NCBI GenBank assembly: GCA_031216915.1
Contig: CM062296.1
Span: 669,370,753 to 669,434,752, forward strand
DNA: 64,000 bases
Reading direction: 5' to 3'
Source: Pictodentalium vernedei
Lineage: Eukaryota; Mollusca; Scaphopoda; Dentaliida; Dentaliidae
The first letter of the stretch is position 1. The number at the start of each line of letters is the position of its first letter. Of this stretch, positions 36,496 through 48,400 are shown in pieces. The translations under genes and the position numbers were made by a program. Under the pieces are notes generated by a model. That model saw only the letters and a program-made list of their open reading frames with translations. It was not told the DNA's origin and made no database searches.

Positions 36496-36876
36496 ATGTT
36501 GGTGATAAAGAACAGGGGATACGTCAGGACATACGTTCAAGGCGGTTCTGGCATCGTCGATTCTATAATGCGAGCGTTCACGGGCGATGCGGGAAGAAAA
36601 CTCGCATCGACCGCATTTGAGGTCGGTAAGAAGACGGCTTTGGATGCTGGTAAGAAAGCCGCTTCCGAAGCCAGTGGTAGGATAGCTTCTGTGGCTGGCA
36701 AGAGGGCAGCCGACGCGTTGATCGACAAGTTGATCAGTCCGCCGGCGAAGCGAGCTGCGTTAGAGCGAACGCCGAAAAGTTGGAAAGATTTTAAGGATGC
36801 TGTGGTGCCCATACAAGATTTAGCCAAAATGACGAGTGGATCCGGATTGAAGAGAACTCGCGATGGTGCGATATAA
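36496..36876 (+). CDS. Small Ala/Lys-rich virion-type protein (pX/pVII-like, tentative)
   Basis: 126 codons from the ATG at 36496; an upstream in-frame GTG at 36463 is unlikely to be the start in an animal host. After a short basic N-terminus it has a GGSGIVDSIMRAFTG segment, then amphipathic Ala/Lys-rich helices (KKTALDAGKKAASEASG) and a KRTRDGAI end. Small basic or amphipathic proteins next to the ATPase are usual in Polintons and are compared with adenovirus core or minor proteins. That comparison rests on composition and position only. Confidence 0.55.
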   Translation: MLVIKNRGYVRTYVQGGSGIVDSIMRAFTGDAGRKLASTAFEVGKKTALDAGKKAASEASGRIASVAGKRAADALIDKLISPPAKRAALERTPKSWKDFKDAVVPIQDLAKMTSGSGLKRTRDGAI

Positions 36877-36972
36877 ATAAATAATAACATTAAAAACAGA
36901 GTTTGAAAAACATAAAAAAATTTGCGTTTGAAAAGAATCTAAAATAACAAAAAAAAACAAAAAAAAACAAAG

Positions 36973-37793
36973 ATGAACATTAAAGATATGTCTTGGAACG
37001 ACGCCGCGACCAAGAGGTCGAATAACGACTTCTTTCTCAAGAGCATAAGAGGTTTGATAGTGGGAAAATCGAATTGTGGAAAAACCAATCTGTTGATGAA
37101 TCTGTTGTCCCGATCCGACTGGTTGGATTACGACAGATTTTCGTGTTTGGCAAGAGCTTGTTTCAACCCGAATACAGATTGCTTCGAGAGTGCATGGATC
37201 GCAGATTGCCCAAGGACGTCATAGCCAGAATCTTTGACAATAGGGAGGAATTCGACAAGAGCGAAGCTCCACTTTCGACCATTTTGGACGGTGCGGCGAC
37301 GGAACTGATGAAGAGAAATGCATCTTCGAACGTCGAGTGTCGATTTTATGAGAACGCTAGCGACGTTCCGGATCCTAGAGAACTGAAATCGGAAGATAAG
37401 AATCTCATGATTTTCGACGATCTGCTTTTGGAAAGACAGAACCGATGCGAATCGTATTACGTTAGGGGTCGACACAGCAACGTGGACTGTTTCTACCTGT
37501 CGCAGAATTATTTTCGATTGCCCAGACAGACGATAAGGGAGAACGCCAATTTTCTATGTCTCTTTCGCCAAGATCTCAAGAATCTCAATCACATCTAAGT
37601 CGATCACGTCGCAAACGATATGAGCGCTGCGGAATTCAGGAGATTCTGCAAGAGGGTTTGGGATGGTGGACTTTACAATTTCGTCGTGCTCGATTTGACA
37701 AGCGAATTTAATCGCGGAAAATATCGGTGCGGATTCGACAAGTTTTATGTTTCTAATGATAATAATAAGATAGAGCGTGAAAATAAAATTTAG
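36973..37793 (+). pseudogene. A32/FtsK-HerA-type genome-packaging ATPase, broken
   Basis: In the virus-like cycle this NTPase would pump DNA into the capsid. The Walker A motif GKSNCGKT is at residues 31-38 and a Walker B NLMIFDDLL near 37409-37435, followed by an FYLSQNYFRLP sensor-like segment. Two lesions are visible: the frame changes near 37134-37145 (one base apparently lost after the YDRF codons), and an in-frame TAA at 37596-37598 interrupts a frame that then stays open to TAG at 37791. About 273 codons in all, normal for the family. ATG 36973 follows an A-rich leader. It cannot make a full protein as read. Confidence 0.85.
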
Positions 37794-37849
37794 AAAATAA
37801 TAAATCTTCAAATAATTAGTTTTGAATAAAAAAAATAAAATTAAATATA

Positions 37850-38115
37850 ATGTTCGAACATGGAGAATTGTTAGAACGAATAGCCGAGAATACGGCTGCA
37901 AAACAATCCATTCAAATCGTGGTGAGTGGCGATTCGACTCGATTCGCTACGAAATTCGAACCTTCCATCGAATTGAATAGAGAGAAAAGATACGAGGTGG
38001 CATTGGTGAATCTGGAGACATATTATTCCTTTCCCAGCGTCACCAAAAAGAATAACTCGTTCAAGTATTCCGACCGAACGGATTGGTTGGAGATTCGAAT
38101 TCCCGAAGGGAGTTA
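37850..38115 (+). pseudogene. Penton-like capsid protein, N-terminal part (split by insertion)
   Basis: ATG 37850 opens 88-89 codons (MFEHGELLERIAENTAAKQS start) that end at a 6-bp target duplication GAGTTA (38110-38115); beyond it the frame runs into the foldback element and stops. The remainder resumes after the second GAGTTA at 51057. With one GAGTTA removed the two parts are in frame; total length would be about 250 codons, right for the single-jelly-roll penton proteins of Polintons. Identification rests on length, position next to the ATPase and general resemblance, not on a catalytic motif. Confidence 0.65.
38110..38115. repeat. Target-site duplication, left copy (GAGTTA)
   Basis: GAGTTA directly precedes the element start TACGGCAGCG; the partner is at 51057-51062. 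Confidence 0.9.
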
Positions 38116-38137
38116 TACGGCAGCGTATTAGGGTCAG

Positions 38138-38860
38138 GACCTTTTCATTTAATAAACTGTTTATACAGTTTAATAAACTGTTTTTACAGATTAATAAACT
38201 GTATTTACAGTTTAGTAAACTGTATTTACAGTTTATTACGAGACTGTTTTTACAGTTTATTACGAGACTGTTTTAACAGTTTATTACGAGACTGTTTTTA
38301 CAGATTAATAAACTATATTTACAGTTTAGTAAACTGTATTTACAGTTTATTACGAGACTGTTTTTACAGTTTATTACGAGACTGTTTTAACAGTTTATTA
38401 CGAGACTGTTTTTACAGATTAATAAACTGTATTTACAGTTTAGTAAACTGTATTTACAGTTTATTACGAGACTGTTTTTACAGATTATTACGAGACTGTT
38501 TTTACAGTTTATTACGAGACTGTTTTTACAGATTAATAAACTGTATTTACAGTTTAGTAAACTGTATTTACAGTTTATTACGAGACTGTTTTTACAGATT
38601 ATTACGAGACTGTTTTTACAGTTTATTACGAGACTGTTTTTACAGATTAATAAACTGTATTTACAGTTTAGTAAACTGTATTTACAGTTTATTACGAGAC
38701 TGTTTTTACAGATTATTACGAGACTGTTTTTACAGTTTATTACGAGACTGTTTTTACAGATTAATAAACTGTATTTACAGTTTAATAAACTGTATTTACA
38801 GTTTATTACGAGACTGTTTTTACAGTTTATTAGAAGACTGTTTTTACAAATTAATTAGCC
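38138..38860 (+). repeat. Left terminal tandem array
   Basis: Built from 21- and 24-bp subunits (ATTTACAGTTTAGTAAACTGT, TTTATTACGAGACTGTTTTT) in a higher-order unit of 114 bp. The subunit lengths keep a frame open (38083-38877) but it is a repeat artefact. Confidence 0.9.
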
Positions 38861-38875
38861 ATTCGACTTTTGGTT

Positions 38876-38990
38876 AGTAGTATAGCATGTACCCGATCGT
38901 GCGATATTACCCGGACTTTTGGGGAAGCTGCTAGTGTTAAATCTTCATAGGAACCGGACTTTGTAGCAATTTTGCTGTGCGAAACTTCGG
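38876..38990 (+). repeat. Module B (first left copy)
   Basis: Contains CATGTACCCGATCGTGCGAT and CATAGGAACCGGACTTT. A second left copy is at 40690-40785 and an inverted right copy at 50338-50445. Confidence 0.8.
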
Positions 38991-39039
38991 CGCCATCTGG
39001 CTAGATCCGGCAAGTGGTATACGAATTGCATATATCGCC

Positions 39040-39465
39040 CACAATAGTGCTTCAAGTCGGTAGTAATGGCACAACGATAGAAGAAGATTATAGTACAGAA
39101 GACTACAGAAGAAGCTAGTCATAGCACATAAAGCTGAAACCATTGGTAAGATCACCTGTATAGGAGCTATATAGGGCCTTGGAATCTCACTTTTGGAATC
39201 CTACTTATAGAATACCTTTTATAGAATCATTGTGGAATCCCCTTTTGAAAACGTCTGGCCTTCAGCTCCACTTTTTGCAAGATGAGGATTAGAGTCGAAT
39301 GTGGAGCCACTCGTTCGACCAATTACTCTATGGCTTATTTGCTCGATGGGATTCTAGTCGTTTGATCAATCGGAGATAGTTAGCAAGCTTGCAGTAGTGC
39401 TACAAGTCAAATAGTAATAGTACAAGGAACTAATGGTACAAAGCTTCGAGGGTGGTAGAAATTTT
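39040..39465 (+). repeat. Module C, left arm
   Basis: Inverted counterpart at 48401-48825. Shared blocks include GGAGCTATATAGGGC, GGCTTATTTGCTCGATGGGA and CTATTTGACTTGTAGCACTA (inverse). Confidence 0.8.
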
Positions 39466-39571
39466 AGTATTGGTCGACTACGAACTAGGTTATAGGACAG
39501 GAAGTGGAAGACAATATGTAAACAGATGGCAAGGCTATCTGTGTAGGAACTGTGAGATGATCGACTCGTCG

Positions 39572-39572
<1 letters not shown>

Positions 39573-39604
<32 letters not shown>
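39573..39604. repeat. Poly-G tract
   Basis: About 32 consecutive G between module C and the tandem repeat; likely unstable. Confidence 0.95.
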
Positions 39605-39605
<1 letters not shown>

Positions 39606-39634
39606 GTGGGTCTGATGAGCACCAAAAACTCATG

Positions 39635-40190
39635 TTTTAGAAAGGTTGTCGTGTGATACATCATTTTAAAGGTCTCGACGCGTGTTATCCGATTATTTGG
39701 TATTTGCCAGGTCCCTAGGGGCTGAGACTTAGGTGCATAAAAAAATTCAAGTTTTAAAAAGGTTTGTTGTCATGTGATACATCATTTTAGCCCGAATATT
39801 TGTTTTTTGTATCTCCTCAAGGGGGTGGGGACTGAGGGTTGGGACCTCAAACCCCAAATTTTAGAAAGGATGTCGAGTGATACATCATTTAAAAGGTCTC
39901 GATTTGAATATTCCGAATATGAAGTGCCCAACCCTCTCTGAAGAGGTGGGGCTGAGGGGCAAAACAAATTTAAGTTTTAGAAAGGTATTCGTGTCATATA
40001 TCATTTTAAGGGCTTGACTTAAATATATCGAATATGAAGTATCCGACCCTTCCCGAGGGGTGGGGCTGAGGGAAATTAAAAATACATTTTAGAAAGGTAG
40101 TCATGTCACAATTCATTTTAAAGGTCTTGGGTCGAATATGAAGTATCCGACCCTCCTCGAGTGGGTGTGGTGGGGTTAAGGTCGTAAAAC
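39635..40190 (+). repeat. Tandem repeat, ~120-bp unit, left arm
   Basis: Four to five units with TTTTAGAAAGGT, GTGATACATCATTTTAAAGG and CCGACCCTC...GGGGTGGGGCTGAGGG. The inverted array in the right arm is at 47500-48245. Confidence 0.8.
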
Positions 40191-40194
40191 CTTA

Positions 40195-40600
40195 GGCGAT
40201 GCGAACGACACACTCTCCAACATGTGATAATGTGTGAAAACGTGTACTTTTTAGTGTTTTATCAAAGGATTTCATTGAATTGGCGGTGATGTCTCGTATG
40301 TGAAATAGTCCAAATTGACTGAAGTTGCAAAAAAAACCATATTTTTCCGTCGGTGTTTTCCAGTATCTCTTCGTTGGATGCGATTGGTTTGGTGAAGATC
40401 TCTCAGATAAGAAACATTTTCAACCGCACGATATCTTGGTTTATTCCAATCAGTCTGTCACAGACGAAAACAGCTTTAGGTTGTGTGCTTTTCAACGAAT
40501 CTGATTGATTCGACAGTTTCGACGGAGATCTATCAAATGAGAAACAGGAGATTTCCAACTGCGCGGCATGCTGCGTGGCATGCTGCGTGGCATTTAGTAT
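40195..40600 (+). repeat. Modules E and F, left arm
   Basis: E (40195-40322, GACACACTCTCCAACATGTG) pairs with 47345-47490; F (40345-40590, GCGATTGGTTTGGTGAAGAT, TTGGTTTATTCCAATCAGT) pairs with 45445-45685. In the right arm E and F are separated by the solo LTR. Confidence 0.75.
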
Positions 40601-40689
40601 GCAAGTTATCAGAGTTATGTCCTATTATAGAGTTGATATTTTTCGCAAATGTGTTTGTTTTTAGGTGACAACAATTAGGCGAAATGGTG

Positions 40690-41060
40690 TCATATTTGTG
40701 AGTAGTATATCGTGTACCCGATCGACCGTGATAACCCGAACTTTTGCTGGAGCAGCTCGTGTTAAATTCCCATAGGAACCGGACTTTTGCCGAGCATTTT
40801 TTCCTGAGGAAAACGTTTGTTCCCTCCAGCTAGATCCGGCAAATGGTGTACTTACAACATATGTAGTATACTGTGGTGTGTATAGTGATATACGTACACA
40901 TTGGGCTTTGGGTATATATTATGGGTAAGTGGTGGGAAGATGATGGGAAAGTTGGGTTTTCTTGAATGTTCTTTTTCGCGAAATGGTTGACGTTGCTATT
41001 GACGTCGTGACGTCCTGATGCGCACGCGACGTCACAGAGATGTTGACCTCTGTTGTTGTC
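40690..41060 (+). repeat. Module B (second copy) and module G, left arm
   Basis: Inverted counterpart 50095-50440. G holds several ACGTCA/TGACGTC motifs (40992-41036) that recur in the right arm (50123-50170). Confidence 0.75.
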
Positions 41061-41083
41061 TACTATACAATCTGACATTATAA

Positions 41084-41224
41084 GTTACGGGATGTTCAGG
41101 TGGCGGATACGGTATCATATGAGGCGAGGGGCAAACAATATTGGACGAGGCGGTACGCCGAGTCCAATATTGTTTTTGCCGAGCCTCATATGACACCGTA
41201 TCCGCCACCTGAACGTCCTGTAAC
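41084..41224. repeat. 141-bp near-perfect palindrome
   Basis: GTTACGGGATGTTCAGGTGG and its inverse, with CATATGAGGC and AACAATATTGGAC blocks inside, centred near 41154. Not seen in the right arm. Confidence 0.85.
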
Positions 41225-42027
41225 GTATTTATTATGCCAGCGAAAACAAAATAACAATCAAATTTGAACGCCGGCACATTTTCAAAACTGGTGCAAAACG
41301 CTATGTAAGTTGTAACAAACGTGCACAGTTGTCTCCCTGTTTGTGTATAATTTCCTTGACAACACAGACAACAGCGACTGACGCTTTTCTCCGTACTGTC
41401 ACTTTGTATTGAGTGTGCAGAAAATGTCCGAAACGTCCGATTTTATAGAATTCGAACAAAATAAATGTATCTCGCATCTTTTCCTTCATAGCTGTGATTC
41501 ATTTCTTACAATTTCATTATAGTGCAGTCGCTATTTTTAAAAACGAGAGAAAATGAGACATATAGACACGGAGGGACGTTTGATTGATCCGTTATCGATA
41601 GATCGAATACAGTAGTATTTCTCACTTCAAATAATTAAATTTACATTTAGAAAATAAATTTCACAATAAATTTATTATAAAACGAGAGAAAATGAGACAT
41701 ACAGACACGGAGGGACGTTTGATTCTACTGCAATTTCTTCAATATGGATATAAAAGCACCGCGAGGTGAGGAATTTCCACGTCGAAACAAAATGGCGGTA
41801 CAGACCTAATAAAACTCGTATTAGGACACCTCGGGCTGCAGGTGACCCAATACGGCTCAGTACCGTCCCTTTATTCGGGGGCTGTGATTGGCGAATTTCA
41901 TTAGCTGGCATAATAAAAAGTTATTCGGGTCAGGGGGTGTCGGGTTTCTTGTATGGGGCGGGGTGTGTGATATGGTAGTGGCGGTATATATCAATGTTGG
42001 TATACTATTACCCCACTGCACCTTCAT
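41225..42027. other. Foldback interior with a 40-bp direct repeat
   Basis: AACGAGAGAAAATGAGACAT...GGACGTTTGATT occurs at about 41543-41585 and 41683-41725. No gene recognised. Confidence 0.55.
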
Positions 42028-42028
42028 G

Positions 42029-42107
<79 letters not shown>

Positions 42108-42112
42108 CATTA
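42028..42112. repeat. (ATT)n microsatellite
   Basis: About 26 ATT repeats; leucine- or asparagine-repeat frames across it are artefacts. Confidence 0.95.
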
Positions 42113-43080
42113 TAGAACGGCAGTACAGTATGGGCGATATATACCTCTGTGGCCCCCGCCCCTCCGCGAAAGCCATTGGTACTACAAATCGACTTAATGC
42201 TTTGTGTCATCCCATGACTGGGTTAGCTAGTATGTAATGCGGTGGCAGACGTTATTTTGGGGTGGGTGGGTGTAATGCATGGTCGCCGAGAGTGTTATCC
42301 TATAGGATGTACGCGTTGTACCACTACAGGGCCAATGTTAGCTCTTAGTACTATTATCCACCTGGTGTTATCCTATGACTGGTATAGGTATTATGTAATT
42401 CTAGGCCAAGCGGTATTGATGGTACAGGTAATGCCTGGCAGTTTAGAACGGTAGTATAACATGGGCGGTATATAACCCTGTAGGCTCCCTGTTAGTGCTT
42501 GGTACTATTAACCAACCGACTGGTTTATTTTATTATATGACTGGTATAGGTAGTACGTTATAGTAGGTCAAGTGGTATTATGGGGTTGGGGTAATGCTTG
42601 GTAGCTTAGAACGGTAGTATAGCATAGGCTGTATATACCACTGTAGGTCTCTTGTTAGTCCTTGGTACTACTAATTCGCCAGATGCTTCATATTATTGAG
42701 CGGTATTGTGGGATGGGGTTAATGCCTGGTAGTACAGAAGGGCAGCAGAGTATGGTTGGTATATGCCCCGTGGGCCCATCTTAACCGTTGATAGAATTAA
42801 CCTACCGAATATTTGGTGTCATCCTATCACTGGTGAGGTGGTACGTAATCCTAATTCTTCCTACCCTATTCCAATTATGGAAGCTGATTAACCAATCATA
42901 TTGCTTCATTTTCCGTAATTTATACTTATTCATACAAAGTTGTCTCCCTTGTGCATAACAAAAGCATATATCATTCCCAAAGCAAATAAGCTATCGACCG
43001 AGTGACTCGCACATACTGCTCGAACGACTCAAATCCCATCGAGAAAATGAGCCATATAATAAAACAAACCAATCGGTTGG
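42113..43080 (+). repeat. Module H, tandem ~170-200-bp repeats, left arm
   Basis: Repeats of AACGGTAGTATAACATGGGC, GGTATATA, TTGGTACTATTAACC and GACTGGTATAGGTAGTACGT. Inverted relatives fill 48890-50040 in the right arm. A GACCGAGTGACTCG tract lies at about 42996. Confidence 0.7.
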
Positions 43081-43124
43081 TTAATAGTACCAAGCACTAA
43101 AAAGGGGGCCTACAGGGGTATATA

Positions 43125-44537
43125 TGTCAAGGTGATAGCTTGAATTTTCGATTTTGTTGTTTGAAAGTGTATATATTTTCGATAATCATTCTCACTGGGC
43201 TAAATATAAAGCATAAGGATAAGGACATGGCGGACCCCGAAAACCGATTTGTCACTTAAACAGACCTGCAGTAATTCAAGCGCTGGTAATGAGGCATGCA
43301 ATTTAATGTCCATTATGACGCATTTATTGAACGCTACATGGGCGGTCTGGATAAAACATTAAAGGTAGTAAATCCAGTGTCATCCTGCAGTCGTTATCTG
43401 TGTAATTATGACCAGTTAATAGGTAATTATTGTGAATACAGTACATCGCACATGTTCTAGACACACACCCATATTATGCATCTGGTCTGTCACGAATGTC
43501 AGGATATACCGAAATGCAAGACTTGAAGGAACTTAAAAGCGAATATTAAATTAAGATAGATCTAAGTGGCCAAGTTCAAGAGAAGCAATTAAAATGAGAA
43601 TTAATGTTCTGGCTATCGAAATAAAAATCGATCGGTGAAATTCATTCCAGCCATTCCACTCTGAAGGTGTGTAAGGATGTGGGTCGCTGAGAGTAGATGG
43701 GGATGTCCCATGCTTAGAGGAGGTGCCGCATCGGGGCGAAAGTATAGACACGTTGTGATGTAGGCGAGTCACAGAGCTCATATTTAGAATAGGAGCACCT
43801 ATGTTTATCTCAGAATAATGTTCATACAGGCAAGCCTACTCTGCGTACGTACGTCTTGCCTTCTACAACAGATATGTCGTCTTCCTAAATACTAATAGTT
43901 CCCTGTGCTCCGTACTTCCTATTTCTGATCTTACATTCAGAAATGGCCACCGACTTGGCCGCGACGGAGAGTTTAGCCCCACTGTTGGCGACTGCTTGAG
44001 TGAAAAGCGTCCAGTCAAGTGACAAAACGCTACTGGCCGTGCGACGACAGTGTAAGAGTGACATTTCGTCACCTGTTAGAGGGAAGGCGACATACTAAAG
44101 TGACAATACGTTATCGGCCGTGCGAGTGCAGTTGTAGAGTGATTTCCTGTCACATGTTGAGTAAGAACGTCCATTAAAGTGACAATACGTTAGTGGCAGT
44201 GCGACGGCTGTGAAAGAGTGAAGTAAAGAGGCGACCAAAGAACAAGCGCCAATGAGAAGGAAGGAAAACCAGCAAAAACAGAGAATGCGGGCCCGCAAGT
44301 GACTCAAAAACTGTGTGCGTAGGGGTGATTAACGTTTATTCATTTGATTTCATGTAAGTCACAAATTACCACATTTATTTATATGTATATGTATTAAAAT
44401 TTTTGTTTCCAGTGAACCACAATTGATTCATGCTTTTTGACGAAAAGTCACATACCCTTTCGGGATAAGGATCGCCCCAGAAAAAATGAAACGGTCGGGT
44501 TCCTCACGGTGAGACATACGTTCACGCACGGATTCAG
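43125..44537 (+). mobile_element. LTR-family fragment inside the foldback element
   Basis: Starts TGTCAAGGTGATAGC like the LTR at 25346-26801 and follows it to CACGCACGGATTCA, then diverges before the CCGACA end. 1.4 kb, 3' truncated. Confidence 0.75.
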
Positions 44538-45130
44538 GCAACATTCATTGTTTCATATTCCACTCCCCTGCAATGTCGAGGCGATAGGGGTGAGATGTCT
44601 ATCATAAAATGTTTACGAATGACTTGTTCAAACGTTTGCTCAAATGTTTGACATGTTTCACTCTCTCTAAATACTGCAGTAATAGCAACAAGATCTCTCT
44701 CTATCTCAGTACGTTCACGAATCACTTGCTCGAAAGTTTTGTCATATCCCACTCCCCTGCAATATCGAGGTGATAGCAGTTGGATCACTCTATTACAGTA
44801 TGTTCACGAATCACTTGCTGGAAAGTTCTGTCATATTTCATTCTTCCATAATGTCGAGGTGATAGCAGTAATATCTGTATCCCAGTATGTTCACGAATCA
44901 CTTGTTCGAAAGTTTTGTCATATTCCAATCCCCTGACATGTTGAGGTGATAGCACTTGGATCTCTCTATCACAGTGTGTTTATGAATCACCTCTGCAAAA
45001 GGATTTCCACATTTCGTTCTTCCGTAATGTCGAGGCGATAACAGTAGGATCTCTCTATTGCAGTACATTCACTTGCTGAATGTTTGTCTTATTCCACTCC
45101 ATTGAAATGTGGAAGTTGTCAGATCTGTAT
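44538..45130 (+). repeat. Tandem repeat, ~90-bp unit
   Basis: About six units of TTCACGAATCACTTGCT-GAAAG...CATATTCCACTCCCCTG...GTCGAGGTGATAGCAGT. Not seen elsewhere in the window. Confidence 0.75.
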
Positions 45131-45444
45131 TGTGTCAGAATACCTTCACGAATGTCTCTCGTCAAAAATGATTCCTCTTTAATCGACTCGTAAACTTAAT
45201 ATTACATTCAAAAACGTTGATGAGTTCTTCGACTAGTGTCGAGCTTCTGATCAACGAGTAAATTGGTTGTGTGCTATTGTTTTTAGAGGGTACGTGCAGC
45301 TTCCTCAAAATGTATTCGTGAAGACGTCGTGTTGGTGTTTTGGGTTTCCTTCTCGAGAGGTTTCATCTGACACTTTAATGTATCATAATACTTTCACTCA
45401 TTACATTTGGACTCTCTCTCTCGTTTAGCGTGATATCAAGCTAC
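45131..45444. other. Foldback interior, nothing recognised
   Basis: About 300 bp without repeat partner or gene. Confidence 0.45.
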
Positions 45445-45688
45445 ACTTCAGCATGCCACGCAGTTGAAAATCTCCTCTCTCTCTCTCATTTGATAGATCT
45501 TCTTCGAATCGGTCGAATGACCCACACCCGTCGAACAAGCACACCACATAAAGCTGTATTCGTTTGCCACATACTGATTGGAATAAACCAAGATATCATG
45601 CGGTTGAAAATGTTACTCATCTGAGAGATCTCTACGAAACCAATCGCATCTGACGAAGAGACACCGGAAAACACAGAGGGAAAAATAC
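45445..45688 (-). repeat. Module F, right arm
   Basis: Inverse of 40345-40590 (CATTTGATAGATCTTC, AAACCAAGATATCATGCGGT, GAAACCAATCGCATC). Confidence 0.75.
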
Positions 45689-45693
45689 ATGTT

Positions 45694-47330
45694 TGTCAGA
45701 GCAAAGCCAGCCTAAATATAGGGGCAAGGGGCCTCATATATAAAGATATTGTGAGTTCAAAAGATATTCCGCATCAAGGCGAAAAACCTACGTGAATTTT
45801 CACTTCTCTGAACACACGTGGTGTATATCCAGCTTCAGGGCAGGGACCCAGGGGAGAAACGGTATGTTAGATAAGGTCTAATCTCATTTTAGTCGCGAGT
45901 CTTACGAGACGTAATCGGTTGGTGGCAGGATATCGTCACGACCAATTGAGAAACGAGATTCTAAAAGATAGAAATGTCTGTCGTGTCGTCACCTGATCAT
46001 TAGTATAGCAATGAGTGGCAGGAACGAATCGGTTATCTCGACAAGTGAAATCACCGTTAAGTCACGCGCGAGATGACTTGTATTGATTCTGCCTCGATAT
46101 ACGTCATCTCTCACCATTTTGGCAGATGGACAGATGAGCGTCTGCCTACCTGCCAGTTTAGGGTAAAAAGTATATATATACCTTGAAGAGCAGAGTATTA
46201 GACACACACTTGGGGTCACACACACGTTGGTGAAGTCCAGGGCAGGCGGACTCTGTTTCCTGGCATAGGGGTACCTTCGATCACAGGACCCTGAAACGGC
46301 TGGAATCGCCAGACAGGGCATTCCACGCTTGATTTAGCTTAAGGCTGATAGGCGGCTACAGTGCCAAATTCGTTGAGAAGGAAAACCCAAGGTGAAACGT
46401 TAAAGTTTAGATTGTCGAGTAGCAGGTATCAGCCTGCAATGGTCAGAAGTGCAGGTTAATTGTATTGTGCGTATTAACCCTTTGAAGCGTCAGACTGATT
46501 GCGTTCCGAGTAGTTTGTTTTGCTGTCGAAGCATCGTAATACCGACTGGAGATCGGTGTGAGTGACAATCTCGCCCTAGCACAGAAAGGGGCATTTGTGA
46601 ATCGTGAATTCAACCAGGAACAGTGAACATTTCAATAGGACTTTCACGGAAGACTTTTAAAAGGTACATGAGGTATGAGTAGACAATATCTGACCCAAAT
46701 CAGAAGTAAGGTGGCACATTGCTGGTCGGAACCCTCCGACAGCCAGAGGTGCAGTTACGCGCAGACGTTGACATTTGAGCCTAAGCGGTGAAGCTCTTAT
46801 GGCGAGCTCACGGTAATAACATTTCAGATTTGTGAAGCTCTTATGGCGAGCTCTCCGTAATATAATTTCAGATTTGTGAAGCTCTTATGGCGAGCTCACG
46901 GTAGTAACATTTCCAGTGTGTAGACTATAGTGCCAGCACAGGGCTATAGCATGACTATATAATTGTTGAGAAATATTTAACCCTAGCAACCCATTCTCTG
47001 TGAAAAGAATCGAATTGTTGATTGTTGATATATTGAAACGGCTTTATTTTTATGTGTAAATAAAAGAATCGTTGTTACTTTAAATCATTCTTTCCATTAC
47101 ACAGCCTGAAGTGATTAGAAATCACAGCTAACGGAAATCGAACCTACCTTAGGCCAATATGGCAGAAGAGAAACGAAATCACAGCGCCGGTCGAACTCAG
47201 CTCCCAGCGCCGAGTTCGCGGCACTAGGATTCTGACTCTCCACGTCGGTCTAATTTCCCCGCAATTTCATCAGCGGTACTAAATAACCCCACGTCAGCCC
47301 AGGCCTTACGGGGCCTCAGGTGTCCTGACA
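45694..47330 (+). mobile_element. Solo LTR, 1637 bp
   Basis: Termini TGTCAGAG...CCTGACA are short inverted repeats of TG...CA type. A 5-bp duplication ATGTT flanks it (45689-45693 and 47331-47335). A TATA box (TATATATATACC, 46171-46182) and an AATAAA (47059) fit a promoter and polyadenylation signal. The left arm of the foldback element (about 40322-40345) is the empty-site equivalent. No second LTR or internal genes, so it arose by LTR recombination or entered as one. Orientation is from the TATA and AATAAA order. Confidence 0.85.
46788..46915 (+). repeat. Three 44-bp tandem repeats within the solo LTR
   Basis: GTGAAGCTCTTATGGCGAGC recurs at 46788, 46832 and 46876. Confidence 0.9.
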
Positions 47331-47344
47331 ATGTTTTTGCATCT

Positions 47345-48245
47345 TCTGTCAATTTGGACTGTTTCACATACGAGACATCACCTTCAAATCAAAGAAATCC
47401 TTTGATGAAACACTTAAAAAAACAGCTAAAACAGTACACGGTTTCACACATTGTCACATGCTGAAGAGTGTGTCGTTCGCATTTGCACGACTACCTTTCT
47501 AAACCTTAAGTTTTGAAACCCACCCCTCGGTTCCATCCCATGGGGAATGCTGGATACTTCATATTCGAAGTATTCAAGTCGAGACCTTTAAAATTGATGT
47601 ATCACACGCCTACCGTCCTAAAACTTGAGTTTTGAGACCACACCTTCGGCCCCCACCCACTCAGGGATGGTCGGATACTTCAAATGCGAAATATTCAAGT
47701 CGTGAACTTTAAAATGATGTATCACATGACTACCTTTCTAAAACATGGGGTTTGAGGCCCCCACCTCTCAGCCCCACCTTATCGGGGAGGGTCGGATACT
47801 TTATATTCAAAATATTCAAGTCGAGACCTTAAAATGATGAATCACCTGACAACCTTTCTAAAACTTAAGTTTTGAGGCCCCACCCCAGAGCGCCCTCGGA
47901 TAGACGCAAATACCAAATATTCGGACTACATGCGTCAAGACCTTTAAAATGATGTATCACATGCCAACCTTTCTATAACTTGAATTTTATATGCCCCCAG
48001 CAACCCCCCCCCCCCCCACCCCTCTCGGGAATGGAAAAATACCAAATATTCGGACTACACGCGCCTAGACCCTGCAAATGATGTATCGCTTGTCAACCTT
48101 TCTAACACTTGAATTTCTTTATGCCCCTCAGCCCCATCCTCTCGGGGAGGGACAAATAACAAATATTCGGACCACACGCATTGAGACCTTAAAATGATGT
48201 ATCACACGAAACCTTTCTAAAATATGAGTTTTTGATGACCCTCAG
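47345..48245 (-). repeat. Module E and ~120-bp tandem array, right arm
   Basis: Inverse of 40195-40322 and 39635-40190; about six units here against four to five on the left (ATGATGTATCACATGAC, ACCTTTCTAAAAC). Confidence 0.8.
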
Positions 48246-48400
48246 ACCCACCCCCAAAAGAGTCGATCACCTCATTTAACCTTTACGCGCTGAAGCTCGA
48301 ACACAGTTCCTAAACAGATAGCCTTGCCATTTGTGTCCATCTTGTCTTCAACTTTCTGTTCTTTAACTTGCCTCGTTCGTAGTCATCCAATACTATAATC

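Noticed and set aside
38083-38877. 264-codon Cys/Leu-rich frame
   Set aside because: It is the 114-bp tandem array of the foldback terminus, whose subunits are multiples of three.
41888-42210. Poly-Leu / poly-Asn / poly-Tyr proteins
   Set aside because: Reading of the (ATT)n microsatellite.
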